From contig JAGFBZ010000563.1 in assembly GCA_018398805.1 (NCBI GenBank), forward strand, positions 62,001 to 126,000: 64,000 nucleotides of DNA, given 5' to 3'. Source of the stretch: Hirundichthys speculiger. Lineage: Eukaryota; Chordata; Actinopteri; Beloniformes; Exocoetidae. A program made the translations under genes and the position numbers. This document shows positions 37,600 to 48,511 of the stretch, one piece after another. The stretch's first letter is position 1; each line of letters begins with the position of its first letter. The notes beneath the pieces were generated by a model. That model saw only the letters and a list, made by a program, of their open reading frames with translations, searched no databases and had not been told where the DNA came from.

Positions 37600-37714
37600 C
37601 CATGTCAAACATGGTTGTGGAAAAGATGTTAGTCTGTTTGAGAAGGGTCAAATCATTGGCATGCATCAAGCAGAGAAAACATCTAAGGAGATTGGAGAAA
37701 CTACCAAAATTGGG
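37600..37714 (+). pseudogene. Tc1-like transposase, N-terminal piece
   Basis: Reads GKDVSLFEKGQIIGMHQAEK then TSKEIGETTKIG, the first helix-turn-helix of Tc1-type transposases, up to the TTAA where the piggyBac is inserted. It continues with LRTV at 39417 on the other side. The predicted start region is just upstream of 37618; its start codon is not certain. Confidence 0.7.
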
Positions 37715-38125
37715 TTAACCCTCCTATTATGTTGCGGGTCAAATTGACCCGTTTTGAAAAAAAAAAAAAAAAAAATAGTTTAAAGTATTTTTTCAGGATA
37801 AAACTTCTTCTGCTTGGCTTAATTAGTCTAATCAACATATAAAATAAAAATTGTTCATGTAACATATTTGCAACCCCCCTCTCCACGTTTATGTTACATA
37901 GATTATGTTCGGGTCAATTTGACCCAGCAGCCAAAATGGAGACTAAAAGGGGTTATAAGTATCTAATATAATAGTTTTTTTTTTTTTTTTTTTCTTTGCA
38001 ACTGTGACCCCCATTTCTCCCCAGTTTCACACCCTCCCCTTTGGGTCGTGCTTGACATGACATGTGGTCTCAGAAGGCAGAATATAACCTGTGACAATTT
38101 TTTCACAAGCTGCAACTTGATTCAG

Positions 38126-38735
38126 GGACTTCTAAAGAGAAAGCTCACGATGGTTGGAGCGGTCCAAAAGAACCAGTGTGAAACTCTCTGCTGAGCTGCT
38201 GGCATAGTGCGAATTACAGGGGGGTTTGGGGGTGTTTGACCCCCCCAATTACAACTTCGACCCCCCTAAAGAAGGGACAAATTGTCATTTTTGTCATCTC
38301 TAGAAAATGTTGACCCCCCCAATTGTCATTGTATAATTCGCACTCTGGCTGCTGGTAACCAAGAACAGGACCCCTGAGTCCTCCATGTCTGCCTTCACAG
38401 ACACCACAGCCCAAGAGCCTCACTGCCCCAAAAATGGAGGAAATGTTGTCAAAATGTCATAAGCATTTTGCATAAAAATTCTGAAATCAGCTCAAGAGAA
38501 GATCAGAAACCAAGTATGATCCCTACAATGCCACCAAAGTGAGGGGTGGATCATTTAGACCAAGTCATTGGGGTAAAAGCACCAAACGAATGACTGAAAG
38601 CTGACCGCTGGTCATCTTTTGTAACATGACTGATAGATCAGCCTACAACGCATTTGTCATTTGGAAGGAGATCTTTCCAGAGTAGAACCCATCAAAGCTC
38701 TGCAAGGAGCACATCTTCTGTCTAAGCTTCTGTCT
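38126..38735 (+). pseudogene. piggyBac (PGBD-like) transposase fragment
   Basis: Before the MITE: KRKLTMVGAVQKNQCETLC. After it: ELLVTKNRTPESSMSAFTDT, then CPKNGGNVVKMS. Later frames give YDPYNATK, FRPSHWGKSTKRMTE and SAYNAFVIWKEIFPE. This order (LTMVGTVRKNKR, PxEL, SSxFxFT, VPKKxKNVxxLS, YNxTKxxVDxxD, RWP, NAFVIW) is that of the C-terminal half of piggyBac transposases. Many stops and shifts are present; the GGVD/DxxD acidic site is not intact. Confidence 0.7.
38203..38347. mobile_element. 145-bp hAT-type MITE inside the piggyBac
   Basis: TIRs CATAGTGCGAATTACA and CAGAGTGCGAATTATA, with a perfect 8-bp target duplication GCTGCTGG at 38195-38202 and 38348-38355. The interior has G/C-rich runs (CCCCCC). 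An 8-bp duplication and a CA(G)NG start are the hAT signature. Confidence 0.85.
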
Positions 38736-38747
38736 CCAGCAGACCTC

Positions 38748-38800
38748 CATGACCCTGCACAGGAATAAGTGGGTTGGATAATGGATGGATGGATTTCTGG
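38748..38800 (+). repeat. LINE/SINE-type 3' tail with (GGAT)n
   Basis: GACCCTGCACAGGAATAAG followed by GTTGGATAATGGATGGATGG. This is a frequent 3' tail of fish retroposons. It is a small fragment inside the piggyBac interior. Confidence 0.4.
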
Positions 38801-39416
38801 TTTTACACATTGCGTAGTATTTATTGTCACAACGTGATGACATGTCACTTGTGTGCAGTGGAGACTCACAGACACACATATGAACACACCATGTTCATTT
38901 TGTTAATCTGCTAGTTTGAGTTTTTCTTATTTTTCTTACTTTCTGGTTCAAAAACAATTCTTCAGTTTTCTTTCATTGTAAATTCAGTAGATTTTGATTT
39001 TAATTCAGCTGGTCAATTTATCCGGAAGATGAGGTTTTCTTGTGCTAATTTATCAACATCACCCCAAAAAGAAAAGTTGAAAATATAGAATAATTACAAA
39101 AAAAGTCAATGTTAGATTGAACTGTTGTATTTTATAGATCGGTCTTTCCAATGCATATCTAAAAATGTTTTAACATTAATTTAAAAAAGAAAACGAGTGA
39201 ATAATTACCATTGAACCATGATCTGTGAGAGGTAAAGAACAACAATGCACTAAATATTGATTTAAATAGTTAGTGATGGAGTTAATAATGAGATATAAAC
39301 AGTGTTTATTTGGGAGTTTTTAGTTTTTAGATACTTTTGGATGATCAAACATTTCCTGGGTCAAATTGACCCGGGAACATAATTGCTGTTCCTCCAAAAC
39401 GAACATAACAGGAGGG

Positions 39417-40272
39417 TTAAGAACTGTCTAACGCATAATTAAAACCTGAAAGGATAGTGGGGACCCATCGTCTTTAATGAGGAAATGTGGCCGGAAGAAA
39501 ATCCTCAATGATCGTGATCGGCAATCACTTAAACATTTGGTGAGATCAAATTGAAAAAAAAGTGAAAGTAATAGAATTTCCACACGCACAATGTGAAGGG
39601 ATCTCAAGGGATTGAGACTGAACAGCTGTGTAGCCTTAAGAAAACCACTAAACAGTGAGGCTAACTAGAAAAAAAGGCTACAATTTGCTAGGGAGCATAA
39701 AGATTTGACTCTGGAGCAATGGAAGAGGGTCCTGTGGTCTGATGAGTCCAGATTTACCCTGGTCCAGAGTGATGGGAGCATCAGGGTAAGAAGAGAGGCA
39801 GATGAAGTGATGCACCCATCATGCCTAGTTCCTACTGTACCAGCCTGTGGGGGCAGTGTTACGATCTGGAGTTGCTGCAGTTGGTCAGGTCCAGGTTCAT
39901 TAACAGTATGAGCTCAAAGAATGAGGTCAGCTGACGACCTGAATATACTGAATGACCAGGTTAATCAATGCATGTATTTTTTCTTCCCTGATGGCACGGG
40001 CATATTCCAAGATGACAATGCCAGGATTCATCAGGCTCAAATTGTGAAAGACTGGTTCAGGGAGCATGAGACATAATTTTACACATGGATTAGCCACCAT
40101 GGAGTCCAGACCTGAACCCATTGAGAATCTTTGGGATGTGCTGGAGCAGGATTTGCACAGCGGTCAGACTCTACCATCATCAATGCAAGATCTTGATGAA
40201 AAATTAATGCAACATTGGATGGAAATAAATCTTGTGACATTGCAGAAGCTCATCGAAACAATGCAACATTGA
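39417..40272 (+). pseudogene. Tc1-like transposase, catalytic piece with broken frames
   Basis: The second half of the transposase. 39705-39911 reads TLEQWKRVLWSDESRF with the first catalytic Asp, then the DEVMHPSCLVPTVPACGGSV block. Near 40000 comes [13 protein letters not shown] with the second Asp, and near 40110 NPIENLWDVLEQDLHSG with the final Glu; the frame ends with EINLVTLQKLIETMQH at 40272. All three DDE acids are visible, but stops and shifts separate them, so it is inactive. Confidence 0.8.
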
Positions 40273-40344
40273 ATGTGTGCCGTATTCAAAGCTAAAGGTG
40301 GTCCAATGAAAAAGTATGACCTTTTTTTTTGCCCAGGCAGTGTA

Positions 40345-41054
40345 TATTTCTGTCACAACAATAATGAGCGTCCACCAAAATTTGAAATGTTGGACTAAAA
40401 ACTATCCAGTACAAATGAGCATAAATGAGCAGTTAAAACTATCCAGTTTTAACTGGATAGTTTAACTGTCTTTTCCTCTTCTCCTCTCCTGGTCTTGTGC
40501 GATAGAGAGGTATCTGGCTAAATAATTAACTCTGTTTATCAGTCGGTCTTTATTGTTGTCCATTTGCATTTAGCAAACCTCCCCATGAAAACGATGCCTT
40601 GGCTCTGCAAATCCTTTCACTCCACATCTAATCAGCATTTCTGGATTGTCGAACTAGCATTTGGGAATTCACTGAACTGTGTTCACTGATGATGGCCTTC
40701 TGAAGTCTTCCACAGCTGATTGAGAAACTTTTACCGCAGAACCATGTGTTTTCAGTTTTCAATGCCCAAAGATCGCAGTATGGACTGCAGAAGATGACAA
40801 TGATGCCAAATCAGCATTTTTTTTCTTTTTTAATGTCTTCTTACACTTTGAAGTGTGGTGCTTGATACAGTGCTTATCACTGTTGCATGAATACTGGAAT
40901 GTTTGGTTAGTGGTTATTCTTAATTGACCATAGATATAATTGTGTCTGACTGTCTTTTTAAGCGAGAGTCTAATCTCTCACAGTTCCAGCTGCTTTCAGG
41001 CTCCAGCTTTATGGAGCAGGATGAAGAGGGATGGATGTTCCAGCATTTGACCAT
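40345..41054. other. Non-coding spacer with a small hairpin
   Basis: A near-perfect inverted repeat CAGTTAAAACTATCCAGTT / AACTGGATAGTTTAACTG lies at 40430-40469. No gene seen. Confidence 0.5.
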
Positions 41055-41546
41055 TGTCATGGTGTTAGATTTTATTTTTTTTGGGATGATTTGATCTCTG
41101 CTTTGTTCCCTTCTTTTGAATTTTGGTCTTGTTTATTTGCAGACCTTTATTCTTGGACTTCTGCTGTGTGTAGATTACCTGTTTTATTTTGTGGTCACAA
41201 TAAAACAGTGTTTTCCATGCTGTGTGACTTCCTTTCATTAGTTTGGCCTGTCCTGATAATCTCCATCTGTTTATTTGTCGTCCCTGAGTGCCTTGCCAGC
41301 TGTGTCTTTACATACTCTTGACTCACAGTGCTTCCTTGCTAGTCTGTTTATTCTGTCGCTGGTCAAGACACCCATATTTCTCCCCTGTGATATTCTCCTC
41401 TTCATTTGTTTGTTTGAGACTCCTTTCTGTTCTGTTCAGGATTTTTGGTTTATGGATTACATGCTTGGGGCAATGCCTGTTTTTTTTTGTACTAGGCCTT
41501 CCTGGCCTCCAGCATTTGGGTCCTTCCTAAACCTCCCCTCATAACA
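41055..41546 (+). repeat. LTR-like repeat, second family, copy 2
   Basis: Starts TGTCATGGTG at 41055 and ends CTCATAACA at 41546. It has AATAAAACAG near 41202 and CAGCATTTGGGTCCTTCC near 41509, matching the end of the repeat at 9890-10255. No flanking duplication found. Confidence 0.4.
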
Positions 41547-41693
41547 ATCACCCAGTATTTCACCCTTCACCACTTCTATTTAATCATATTTCTGAGAAAC
41601 GCCTTGTATACTCATATGTCATATTACTTACCAATGGATATAATCGATTGTGGGATCTTCAGCTATTGTTAAATGTGTCTTTGGTTTCCATCC

Positions 41694-41860
41694 ATCCATC
41701 AGCTTTTTCTAATTTTAGGTCTTGGTTTTAGCAGCCTTTTACAGCTCCTCCGGAGGAATAGTCAAGTTACCAAATCAGCCAAGTGATCTAATCTCTCAAG
41801 CGTGTCCTGGATCTGCCCTGCAGCCTCCACCTTGTTGGACATGTCAGAAATACCTCCCAA
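41694..41860 (-). mobile_element. LINE pol 3' end fragment
   Basis: On the minus strand the text matches the widespread fish LINE tail: an EVFLTCPTRWRLQGRSRTRL-type stretch encoded near 41790-41850 (the usual FRACPTGRRxRGRPRTRWRD), then the AGCTCCTCCGGAGG region, and a CATCCATC tail at 41694. 5'-truncated; stops are present. Confidence 0.5.
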
Positions 41861-41861
41861 G

Positions 41862-41990
41862 GGGCCGCTGGATATCTCGGTGGTTTAGATGGGTGGCCCA
41901 TATACAGAAGCTACAGTCCTCCCGCAGTGGTCGCAGGTTCAACCCTTTGCTGTATGTCTTCCCCATTCTCTCCCTGCCTCAAATTCCACT
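41862..41990 (+). mobile_element. tRNA-derived SINE
   Basis: The head has a box-A-like TATCTCGGTGGTTTAGATGG near 41873 and a box-B-like GCAGGTTCAACCC near 41933, spaced as in a tRNA promoter. It is followed by TTTGCTGTATGTCTTCCCC, the body of a common fish SINE. It sits directly next to the LINE tail. Confidence 0.6.
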
Positions 41991-42742
41991 GCTCTTTTCT
42001 CCACAACAGACGAGTTTATACCCCACATAAACCGCAAATACTCCATTGATACCCATGCCAGACTAAAAACCATGGACTCAGATTTGTAGGTCTTCTTCTC
42101 ATTCCTGCTACTTCATGCTCATCTGCGAACCATAGAGAAAAAAAAATCTTGGGCAGTTCTTCATTTTACAAGAAAAAAAAAAAGGAAATTAGCCAATGTG
42201 TTATTGACACTGGCTTTCACTCATTACCAACTGCCCAAACTTAACCTAAAATTCATGACCTTCACTCCGACCTTAATCGAGCCTCATTTACACCTTGGTA
42301 TTTATTATATCCAATACTCTAGAAATAATGTTTTACCTCCTCAGGATTGGTTTTTGGTCCCATAAGAACTACTTTCCTGACAAGGTCACAAGCCTTTTTT
42401 TTTTTTTTTTGATAATACCAGCTTTTTTAATCCTGTGCTTTTATTTCTCCTATTATGTTTTAGTGTGAAGCACTTTCAAATTTTTATGGAGTAAGACAGC
42501 TGTCAAAAACAATATGGGAGGACAAGTTAGCATTTGTGCATATTCATCTAAACTTGTGTTTAAATGGAAAAAAATTGTAAATTAAAAAAAAAAATTAACT
42601 CATATGAGTAAAGTCATATGTAAGCCATGCTAACGGTAGCAGTCATTTCATGTCACCAACGGAAACAACATTAGAGACTGGAGGTCCTGCTACGGGGATG
42701 AATTCTATTGGGTTCCATGAATGGCAAAAATATGTTCAAGTG
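41991..42742. other. Non-coding spacer
   Basis: A and T homopolymer runs near 42170, 42397 and 42585; no gene seen. Confidence 0.5.
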
Positions 42743-43862
42743 CTCACTGTCTGATTGTGTCACCTGTTTTTCTCCTTATGATGCATCATTGGTACATGTC
42801 CTTGCTATCCGTCGTTGGTACGTGTCGTTGCCATGCGTCGTTATTATGTGTCGTTGCTATGCATCATTGCCTTTCGTCGTTATGTGTTGTTGGTACATGT
42901 CGTTGCTATGCGTCGTTGGTACGTGTCATTGCTATGCGTCGTTATGTGTCGTTGCTATGCATCGTTGCCTTTCGTCGTTATGATGTGTTCTTGGTATATG
43001 TCGTTACTATGCGTCGTTGGTATGTGTCATTGCTATGCGTCGTTATGTGTCGTTGCTATGCATCGTTGCCTTTCGTCGTTATGTGCTGATGATGCGTTGT
43101 TGTATTGTGTCGATGCTATGGATCTTTAGACTGTTGTTCCATTATATCCTTATTGTGTCTCCTTATCATGTGTCTTTCATTTGTTGATCTGATGCGGGTG
43201 TTTTTCTGTGGCCACCAACGGATGAAATCCACACTCTGGAAGCGGCAATCATTTACGTGGTAAAAGTCAAATAGTCAAAAAAGTCACTCTTGTGTGACCA
43301 GCATAATTTTCAGTCCGAGCCCGTTATTGCATACAAACTATTTTCTGTAGCTACATGACACCTGAGGTAGCCTGGGTCAGCTGTAACATAATTCTTCACT
43401 GAATTAGCACTATTCAGTTAACCTTCATATATCGGCCTTTGTTGACTGTTACTATGGTAACCAGACATCCGCCACGGCAGCTCTTCCTGGAAGTGACGTG
43501 TCTCGACTGTCACACCTGGACAGAAGAGGAAAATATCTAACGTGTCCTCGGTTATAAGATCAGAATACTAGTCACTTCATTGGTAACATGCATAACTAAC
43601 ATAGGAGAAAGGTATTAAAGGTATTAACTATTAAAATACACATGGAACACATATGGGCAACAATTGAAATGGGGGAGAAAAAGAGAGTCAAGAACATTTT
43701 ATTTGGAAAGGTTCCAATACATCCACAGAACTCGCAAGCTTAGAGAACATCAAAACAAACTAAATAAATAATAAAACAAACAGCGAATCAAACAACATAT
43801 CTGTTTAAAGGCTTTGTTCCCCCATATGCTCATTTCCATTCAACCTTATAGAACTCAGATTT
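42743..43862 (+). repeat. Left terminal inverted repeat
   Basis: Matches the reverse complement of the right TIR through a tandem array, then blocks such as TTGATCTGATGCGGGTGTTTT, TGACTGTTACTATGGTAACC and GAGTCAAGAACATTTTATTT, to ACATATCTGTTTAAAGGC near 43800. Similarity fades by about 43862. Confidence 0.8.
42785..43120 (+). repeat. Minisatellite in the left TIR
   Basis: Units of ~23-26 bp built from CGTCGTT, GGTACGTGTCGTTGCTATG and TTGCCTTTCGTCGTTATG. They group into a higher-order unit of roughly 110 bp that is repeated about twice. The Cys/Tyr-rich ORFs here are artefacts of the repeat. Confidence 0.8.
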
Positions 43863-43971
43863 TATCACTTTGATACAAATCTTTTTTTTTAAACAACTTT
43901 GGACACATTACGTTCATCATGAAAACATTTATCGTGCCTAAATAAAGGTTAGAGCCTGTAGTATCCCAGAC

Positions 43972-44187
43972 TCAACAAATGTACTCAACAAATGTTGTGT
44001 AGGATGGATGCAGGGGAAGGCGCAATACCACCTCACACGTATTGGCCTCTAGGAATACTCTACGACTGGCATCATCTGGGTGCAAAAAATGAATGTCTTG
44101 GCCGATGGGGAAAGCCGATTGGTGGAATACTGTCAGCCCCAGATGCAAATACTAGTATTTGCACCAGCGTCACAGGCCTGGTTCCCT
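43972..44187 (-). pseudogene. HECT-gene exon 10: C-lobe with catalytic cysteine
   Basis: Acceptor TTTTAG/AGGGAACC. Reads TRPVTLVQILVFASGADSIP then PIGFPHRPRHSF. One base too many in the run at 44084-44089 breaks the frame, after which it reads FLHPDDASRRVFLEANTCEV and VLRLPLHPSY. ANTC carries the expected ubiquitin-accepting Cys of HECT domains (xxTCxxxLxLPxY). Stop codon at 43972-43974. AATAAA occurs on the minus strand near 43941. Confidence 0.8.
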
Positions 44188-44989
44188 CTAAAAGGACAAG
44201 GGAAAATGGTTAGTTTCTATAGTATGTTGCAGCTTTATAGCAGCACAGATCTGAAGTGAAACTTAAATGGCCTTAAAAACATTAGGTCAGTAACAGAACA
44301 ACTGTCAAGAACATCAAATGTAACTAGTTTTTAACTGATCCCCTTCTGAACTGCTCTCCAAACATGAGTTCAGCAAATCCTGTGTGCTGCATCGTTCAGC
44401 ACACAGGATCTCGGTTTCCCAAGACTTTGAAGTCTAGCTAAGGACAGAGACAGGTGAACAGCTAAACTTTAAAAACTGCAGTTTTGGGCTTGTAAAGGCC
44501 ATCTTAATGCTCAGCAATAGATGTCACCATTTACTTAGTTCTGGTATAAAAATAGAGGCACCTATTAAATACCCTGAGGTGCAAAAGCACACCATTCATT
44601 CTTTATATTTGATCAAATTATGATAAATCAAGCTGTACATTTAAAAATGGTTTACTCTTGGATGAATCACAGTACTGGTTTGATTTAAAAATGTGTTTTT
44701 CTTTTTCAAAAGCCCAGAATGTATATATCTTTTTGTAAAGGGAATAAAAATACAATTTTCACTAAATTGGCCTCCAATAGAGAATTAATAGGAAGAGAAT
44801 TTGTTCCCAGTTCACTTACATTACAGGACAGATTTTAAACAAATTAGTAGACTGACAGTTACTGACACCTTTGTAAGGTCATGATCAGAATTTTAAAGAA
44901 CTTACAAAGTTAAAAATAAAAAAAGTCAATATTTCTGGGTTCATTCCCTTTTCAATAAACCATGTACAATCCTGTCCAAAGAGATTAAC

Positions 44990-45678
44990 TACTGTATTGG
45001 CCCAAATATAGGATGACTCTGATTATAAGACGACTCCTTCAAATATCATTTTGGGAAAATAAAAATATGTTGAAGACAAGATTTTTCATAAAACAGCCTT
45101 TTATGTACAATTATTATAGAAAAATTCTCACAGAGATAACATTCTGCTGTATTGTTAAACATTTTAATGATTTCATTTTTTTTGGGAAGTATGGTACCAT
45201 ACTTAAGGTAAAGTACGTGTCAGGTTTAATGTGATTTAAGATCAAGGTATAGTACTATTTAATAAACTTTATTCTCTTAAAATCTGAGACTATGACTCAG
45301 TGAATCAGCAACAACCATGTAGTTCAATAACTGCATTAATGATGTTAATAACTGAATAACCATCAAAGTCAAGTTATATTCAGTTTTCAAGGACAACATT
45401 AATAATTCAGTCTGTAAAAAACAAACTCGACTGCAACAAAAATTTCTAACCCCTTTGCTCGAGTCGGTCTCGTGGTTCCTACATTTTACATCAGATCCTG
45501 CTCTATACGTTCACTGTGATGCTCCATTCTTACTGGTTACTTTGGTTCTGACTCTATCTGGTGGCGCAGATGTCTAACTACAATAGAAAAATCTAGACCT
45601 CGATTATAAGACAATCCCCATTTTTGAGAATATGATTTCTCGAATAAAATAACACCCTATATTTGGGACCATATGGTA
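44990..45678. mobile_element. MITE in the last HECT intron
   Basis: TIRs TACTGTATTGGCCCAAATA and TACCATATGGTCCCAAATA, with inner GATTATAAGACGAC and its inverse. The TA at each end may be the target duplication. No coding content; unclassified fish repeat. Confidence 0.6.
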
Positions 45679-45752
45679 ATTGATGTTAATGCTCTCTTTT
45701 GGGACAGAGGGAATTAAAGTAAAGTAATGCTTTTAGGCAACTCAAAACATAC

Positions 45753-45981
45753 CATCCACCTCAACCAACCAGTCGTTCCAGAACATTATGGTCTGGTTTT
45801 CTAGTCTTCTCTTGTTGCTCCCAGGATCTGAGAAAGAGACGCTGAAGAGGTTCAGCAGATCCTGGAGTTCAAGTATTTTGGGCCCACCCACAAAGAGGGG
45901 TTTCATTGTATCAGGGTGGCTGTTGATTGCTTTGCAACCCCCAGTGTTTTTAGTCCACCAACCAAAGCAGAAACATCAAAC
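45753..45981 (-). pseudogene. HECT-gene exon 9: N-lobe end
   Basis: FDVSALVGGLKTLG, then (after a break in the G5 run at 45938-45942) AINSHPDTMKPLFVGGP, LQDLLNLFSVSFSDPGSNKR and TIMFWNDWLVEVD. It fits HECT lines such as LxxLFxxxxSxxGSNxRxxE...FWxxyL. The acceptor reads TTTACT/G instead of AG/G, so it is mutated or miscalled. Donor GATG/GTATG. Confidence 0.75.
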
Positions 45982-46297
45982 AGTAAAAAAAATTTAAAAA
46001 GGTAATGGTTGTTTTTTTTTTCACAAGTGAAACACCAAGAATGGATTGGGGAATATTGTCATTGATGGGATTTGATAGCGGACCAAATGGAGTGCAGCAA
46101 CATGCATTACATTTCTGAGCAGGTAAAATGGGTATTAGGGGTTTATAACATAGGCTAAAAAGCGAGGCTTTGTCCCTTTACTAGTCTCACACTAAATAAA
46201 AACAATGCCTCTGTGTAACATGGTATCAATTAAAGATGTTATTTCCCCTTTTGGGTCGGAAAGGTGGGCTAAAAAAAGGCTAGTCATTTTCACTTAC

Positions 46298-46470
46298 TGT
46301 TCCAAAGCCTTCTGAGTTCTGCCCTCAGTATAGGCCCTTGCAGCTTCTTCTACCACAGCATGCTTTTGTTCAAATGATTGCAGGAACCCAGCACACCCAA
46401 GCAGTCCCAGAGAACCAGAAGCCTCCATAACTGCATTACGAGCATCCAACAGCGTTTCTGCATCCATTAT
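46298..46470 (-). CDS. HECT-gene exon 8: N-lobe helices
   Basis: Acceptor CATAG/ATAATG, donor GAACA/GTAAGT; open for 57 codons. Reads IMDAETLLDARNAVMEASGS and later YTEGRTQKALEQ, leading into the F-x-x-G-L-x-T-L-G motif of the next exon. Confidence 0.75.
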
Positions 46471-46710
46471 CTATGTAACAGAGGGGCATACAAAACATGC
46501 AGCCAAAGCCAGTCTTACAACACAAATTGTAAAATGTTGTATTGTAACATGCCCATATTGCATCTTCCAAAATTTGAAACCTTTAATATAACCTAGAATG
46601 ATTAATTAGCCAATGCTGGTCTCTCAACAGCAGTTTCCTATTTGTGGATATTCAAGGAATATAAATTATCCTTAATATGATCATGCAATAAAAGTTATTG
46701 TAATATTTAC

Positions 46711-46889
46711 ACTTTGCAGTTTCTCTCTGAGTTCCCAGTCGTCCACTTCATCAATACTGACAGGAGGAGTCGGATGACCTGAAGCAGAGCAAAAGAGGCG
46801 CTCGGAAAAGAAAGACAGCGTGATGCCTCCGTGGACAAGGGCTACGCTGATCATCTGTCCAATTATCTTATAATCGCCATTATCGTATG
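46711..46889 (-). CDS. HECT-gene exon 7: N-lobe
   Basis: TTTCAG/CATACG acceptor, AAAGT/GTAAAT donor; open throughout. YDNGDYKIIGQMISVALVHG and GITLSFFSERLF match the HECT 'GxxigxaixxxxxxGxPFSxxF'-like segment, in the variant form of G2E3-type proteins (GQMIxxSxxHGGP). Confidence 0.8.
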
Positions 46890-47022
46890 CTGAAACAAAC
46901 AAGTCCCACCCCCCAACAAAAAAATAAAATGAAATAAAAAACAAACACAAAGAGTTAGTGTTTGGTATAGCAACATGCACCCTTACCCAGATTCTCAATC
47001 ACAAATTACAATGATTATATAC

Positions 47023-47318
47023 CACGGGACACCAAAGACAGGTTCTTCTTGTACTCTGGGTCACTGAAGTATATGCTGTCCTTTACTGCAGCAACCAAGA
47101 GGCGAAGGAACTCTCTGGTGGGCCCCCATCATCTACAGCCCCTTTGTAATCCCGTCATTATCAACAAATGTAACATTGAGGCGATGAAACGGAGAGAATC
47201 TCTGCCTCCTGAATGCTCTGAAAGCACTGTCTAGTACAGAGTCCCTCATTACATTAATGCTGTTGGATTGTGGAGGTGGCTGCTAAGATTTTGTAAAACT
47301 GAAGTCACATCATCCCTG
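47023..47318 (-). pseudogene. HECT-gene exon 6: start of the HECT N-lobe
   Basis: Reads RDDVTSVLQNLSSHLHNP, then INVMRDSVLDSAFRAFRRQ, RLNVTFVDNDGITKG and VDDGGPTREFLRLLVAAV. The VxFxxExGxDxGGPxREF motif is a hallmark of the HECT N-lobe. Two frame breaks: one after HLHNP near 47260 and one in a G4 run near 47131. The donor at CCCGTG/GTATAT keeps phase with exon 7. Confidence 0.75.
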
Positions 47319-47719
47319 CTGAAAAAAAAAGGTTGCTTTTACATTTGTTCATGTGGACATTACAACAGCAGTATGAGTTGTGTAATAAATGAGTGATAGA
47401 TCCAACTGCAAAAAACCATTCCACATTTAACTAAGGAATTATAACAGCTTAATAGTAGCATTAAAAATCAGCTTACATGGTCGCTGTCTCACCATCACTG
47501 GACAGCAAAATTTCCGTTCTGTAGAAAAGATTGCACACTATCAGGGTCTCAAAAATATGAGGTGAGGATTTTTCATGGCTGAGATCTGTAATCTCGGATC
47601 CAAAAATATGGTTTGCTTAAAAATGGAAAAGGCACTGATGGGAACAAGTATACATATAGTACCTAGTGCTGGCTCTACAGTGTAAGAATACATTTTAGCT
47701 CTAATTCAGTGCAGAATTG

Positions 47720-47862
47720 CTGCTTGATAAGATAAGATACACTTCATTGATCCCACAAGGGTGAAATTCAGGATTCTTTTTCATTGTTGCAGTTTCCCAA
47801 AAATATTATTTCAGCTCTGACAAAAGAAAAGACTATTTAACTGACATTTTTATTAACATTAT

Positions 47863-47905
<43 letters not shown>
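47720..47905. repeat. Retroposon-like fragment and (ACA)n microsatellite
   Basis: 47727-47770 reads GATACACTTCATTGATCCCA then CAAGGGTGAAATTC, a common fish retroposon piece. 47863-47904 is (ACA)n. Both lie inside the HECT intron. Confidence 0.5.
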
Positions 47906-47906
<1 letters not shown>

Positions 47907-48272
47907 ATAGTTGGACTATATGGATTTGGTAATATTTTTCATATCGTATTGACCAAAATTGAGAAATATATTGTGATTTTGGCCATACCATCCAGCCTGT
48001 AAACAATGGTAGAAAAAAAGGTCATTAAGAAAAGAACATAGGAAAACCAAAACCCAACAGAAACCTTGAAATCATATTTCATTACACTCAAAAAACCAAT
48101 TACCTATATAGGAAGGGAAAGGAATTTATGTAAAGAAAGTGAGGGAGGTAAGCCAAATATAAAAAAAAAAAAAAAAAGTTTACCACACTGTCCCAACATT
48201 TTAAGACCGCAACACAAGTAAACTGTGTGCACGCAGTGAAATAACTTTGGTCAACACAAAATAGGTACTCAC

Positions 48273-48319
48273 TCTTCATCCTGGACTGCTACAGCCCCAC
48301 CACGTGACATGTCCATTGC
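48273..48319 (-). CDS. HECT-gene exon 5
   Basis: TCTCAG/GCAATG acceptor, GAAGA/GTGAGT donor. Reads AMDMSRGGAVAVQDE and joins in phase to DRDDVTSVLQNL of exon 6. Confidence 0.65.
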
Positions 48320-48465
48320 CTGAGAAGGCTAAGACAAAATTCACAATGTTTGCCTAATTTTTTCTACTTGCTACAAATTCCATTTTAGTACAAACAAATG
48401 GGGACTTGGCATACCAAGATTTTGGATACTTATTTATTATGTTTATGATTACAGCAAAAACCTAC

Positions 48466-48511
48466 CTGCAGTGACAGAAAGATGTCCTTGGCAAGATCTT
48501 CATCTTCCTCA
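48466..48511 (-). CDS. HECT-gene exon 4
   Basis: AATAG/TGAGG acceptor, CTGCAG/GTAGGT donor. Reads EEDEDLAKDIFLSLQ, continuing the acidic stretch. Confidence 0.6.

Larger units (their letters stand above)
37719..39416 (+). mobile_element. piggyBac-like transposon inserted in the Tc1
   Basis: Flanked by TTAA at 37715-37718 and 39417-39420, with TIRs CCCTCCTATTATGTT and CCCTCCTGTTATGTT. Subterminal GGGTCAAATTGACCC palindromes occur near 37735, 37915 and 39358. The interior carries a decayed piggyBac transposase fragment on the plus strand, itself split by a small hAT MITE. 1.7 kb, internally deleted. Confidence 0.85.
37441..40342 (+). mobile_element. Tc1-like transposon interrupted by a piggyBac
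   Basis: Ends CACTGCCTGGCCAAAA (37441) and CACTGCCTGGGCAAAA (inward from 40342), flanked by TA at 37439-37440 and 40343-40344. Removing the piggyBac (37719-39416 and one TTAA) leaves about 1.2 kb, the normal length of a Tc1 element. It encodes a Tc1 transposase on the plus strand in two pieces. Confidence 0.9.

Noticed and set aside
42785..43120. CRISPR-like array
   Set aside because: The units are contiguous minisatellite repeats without unique spacers, in a eukaryotic transposon.
42708..43129. Three overlapping Cys/Tyr/His-rich ORFs that look like a secreted repeat protein
   Set aside because: They are three frames of the TIR minisatellite, and the right TIR (56236-56472) gives the same artefact in inverse.
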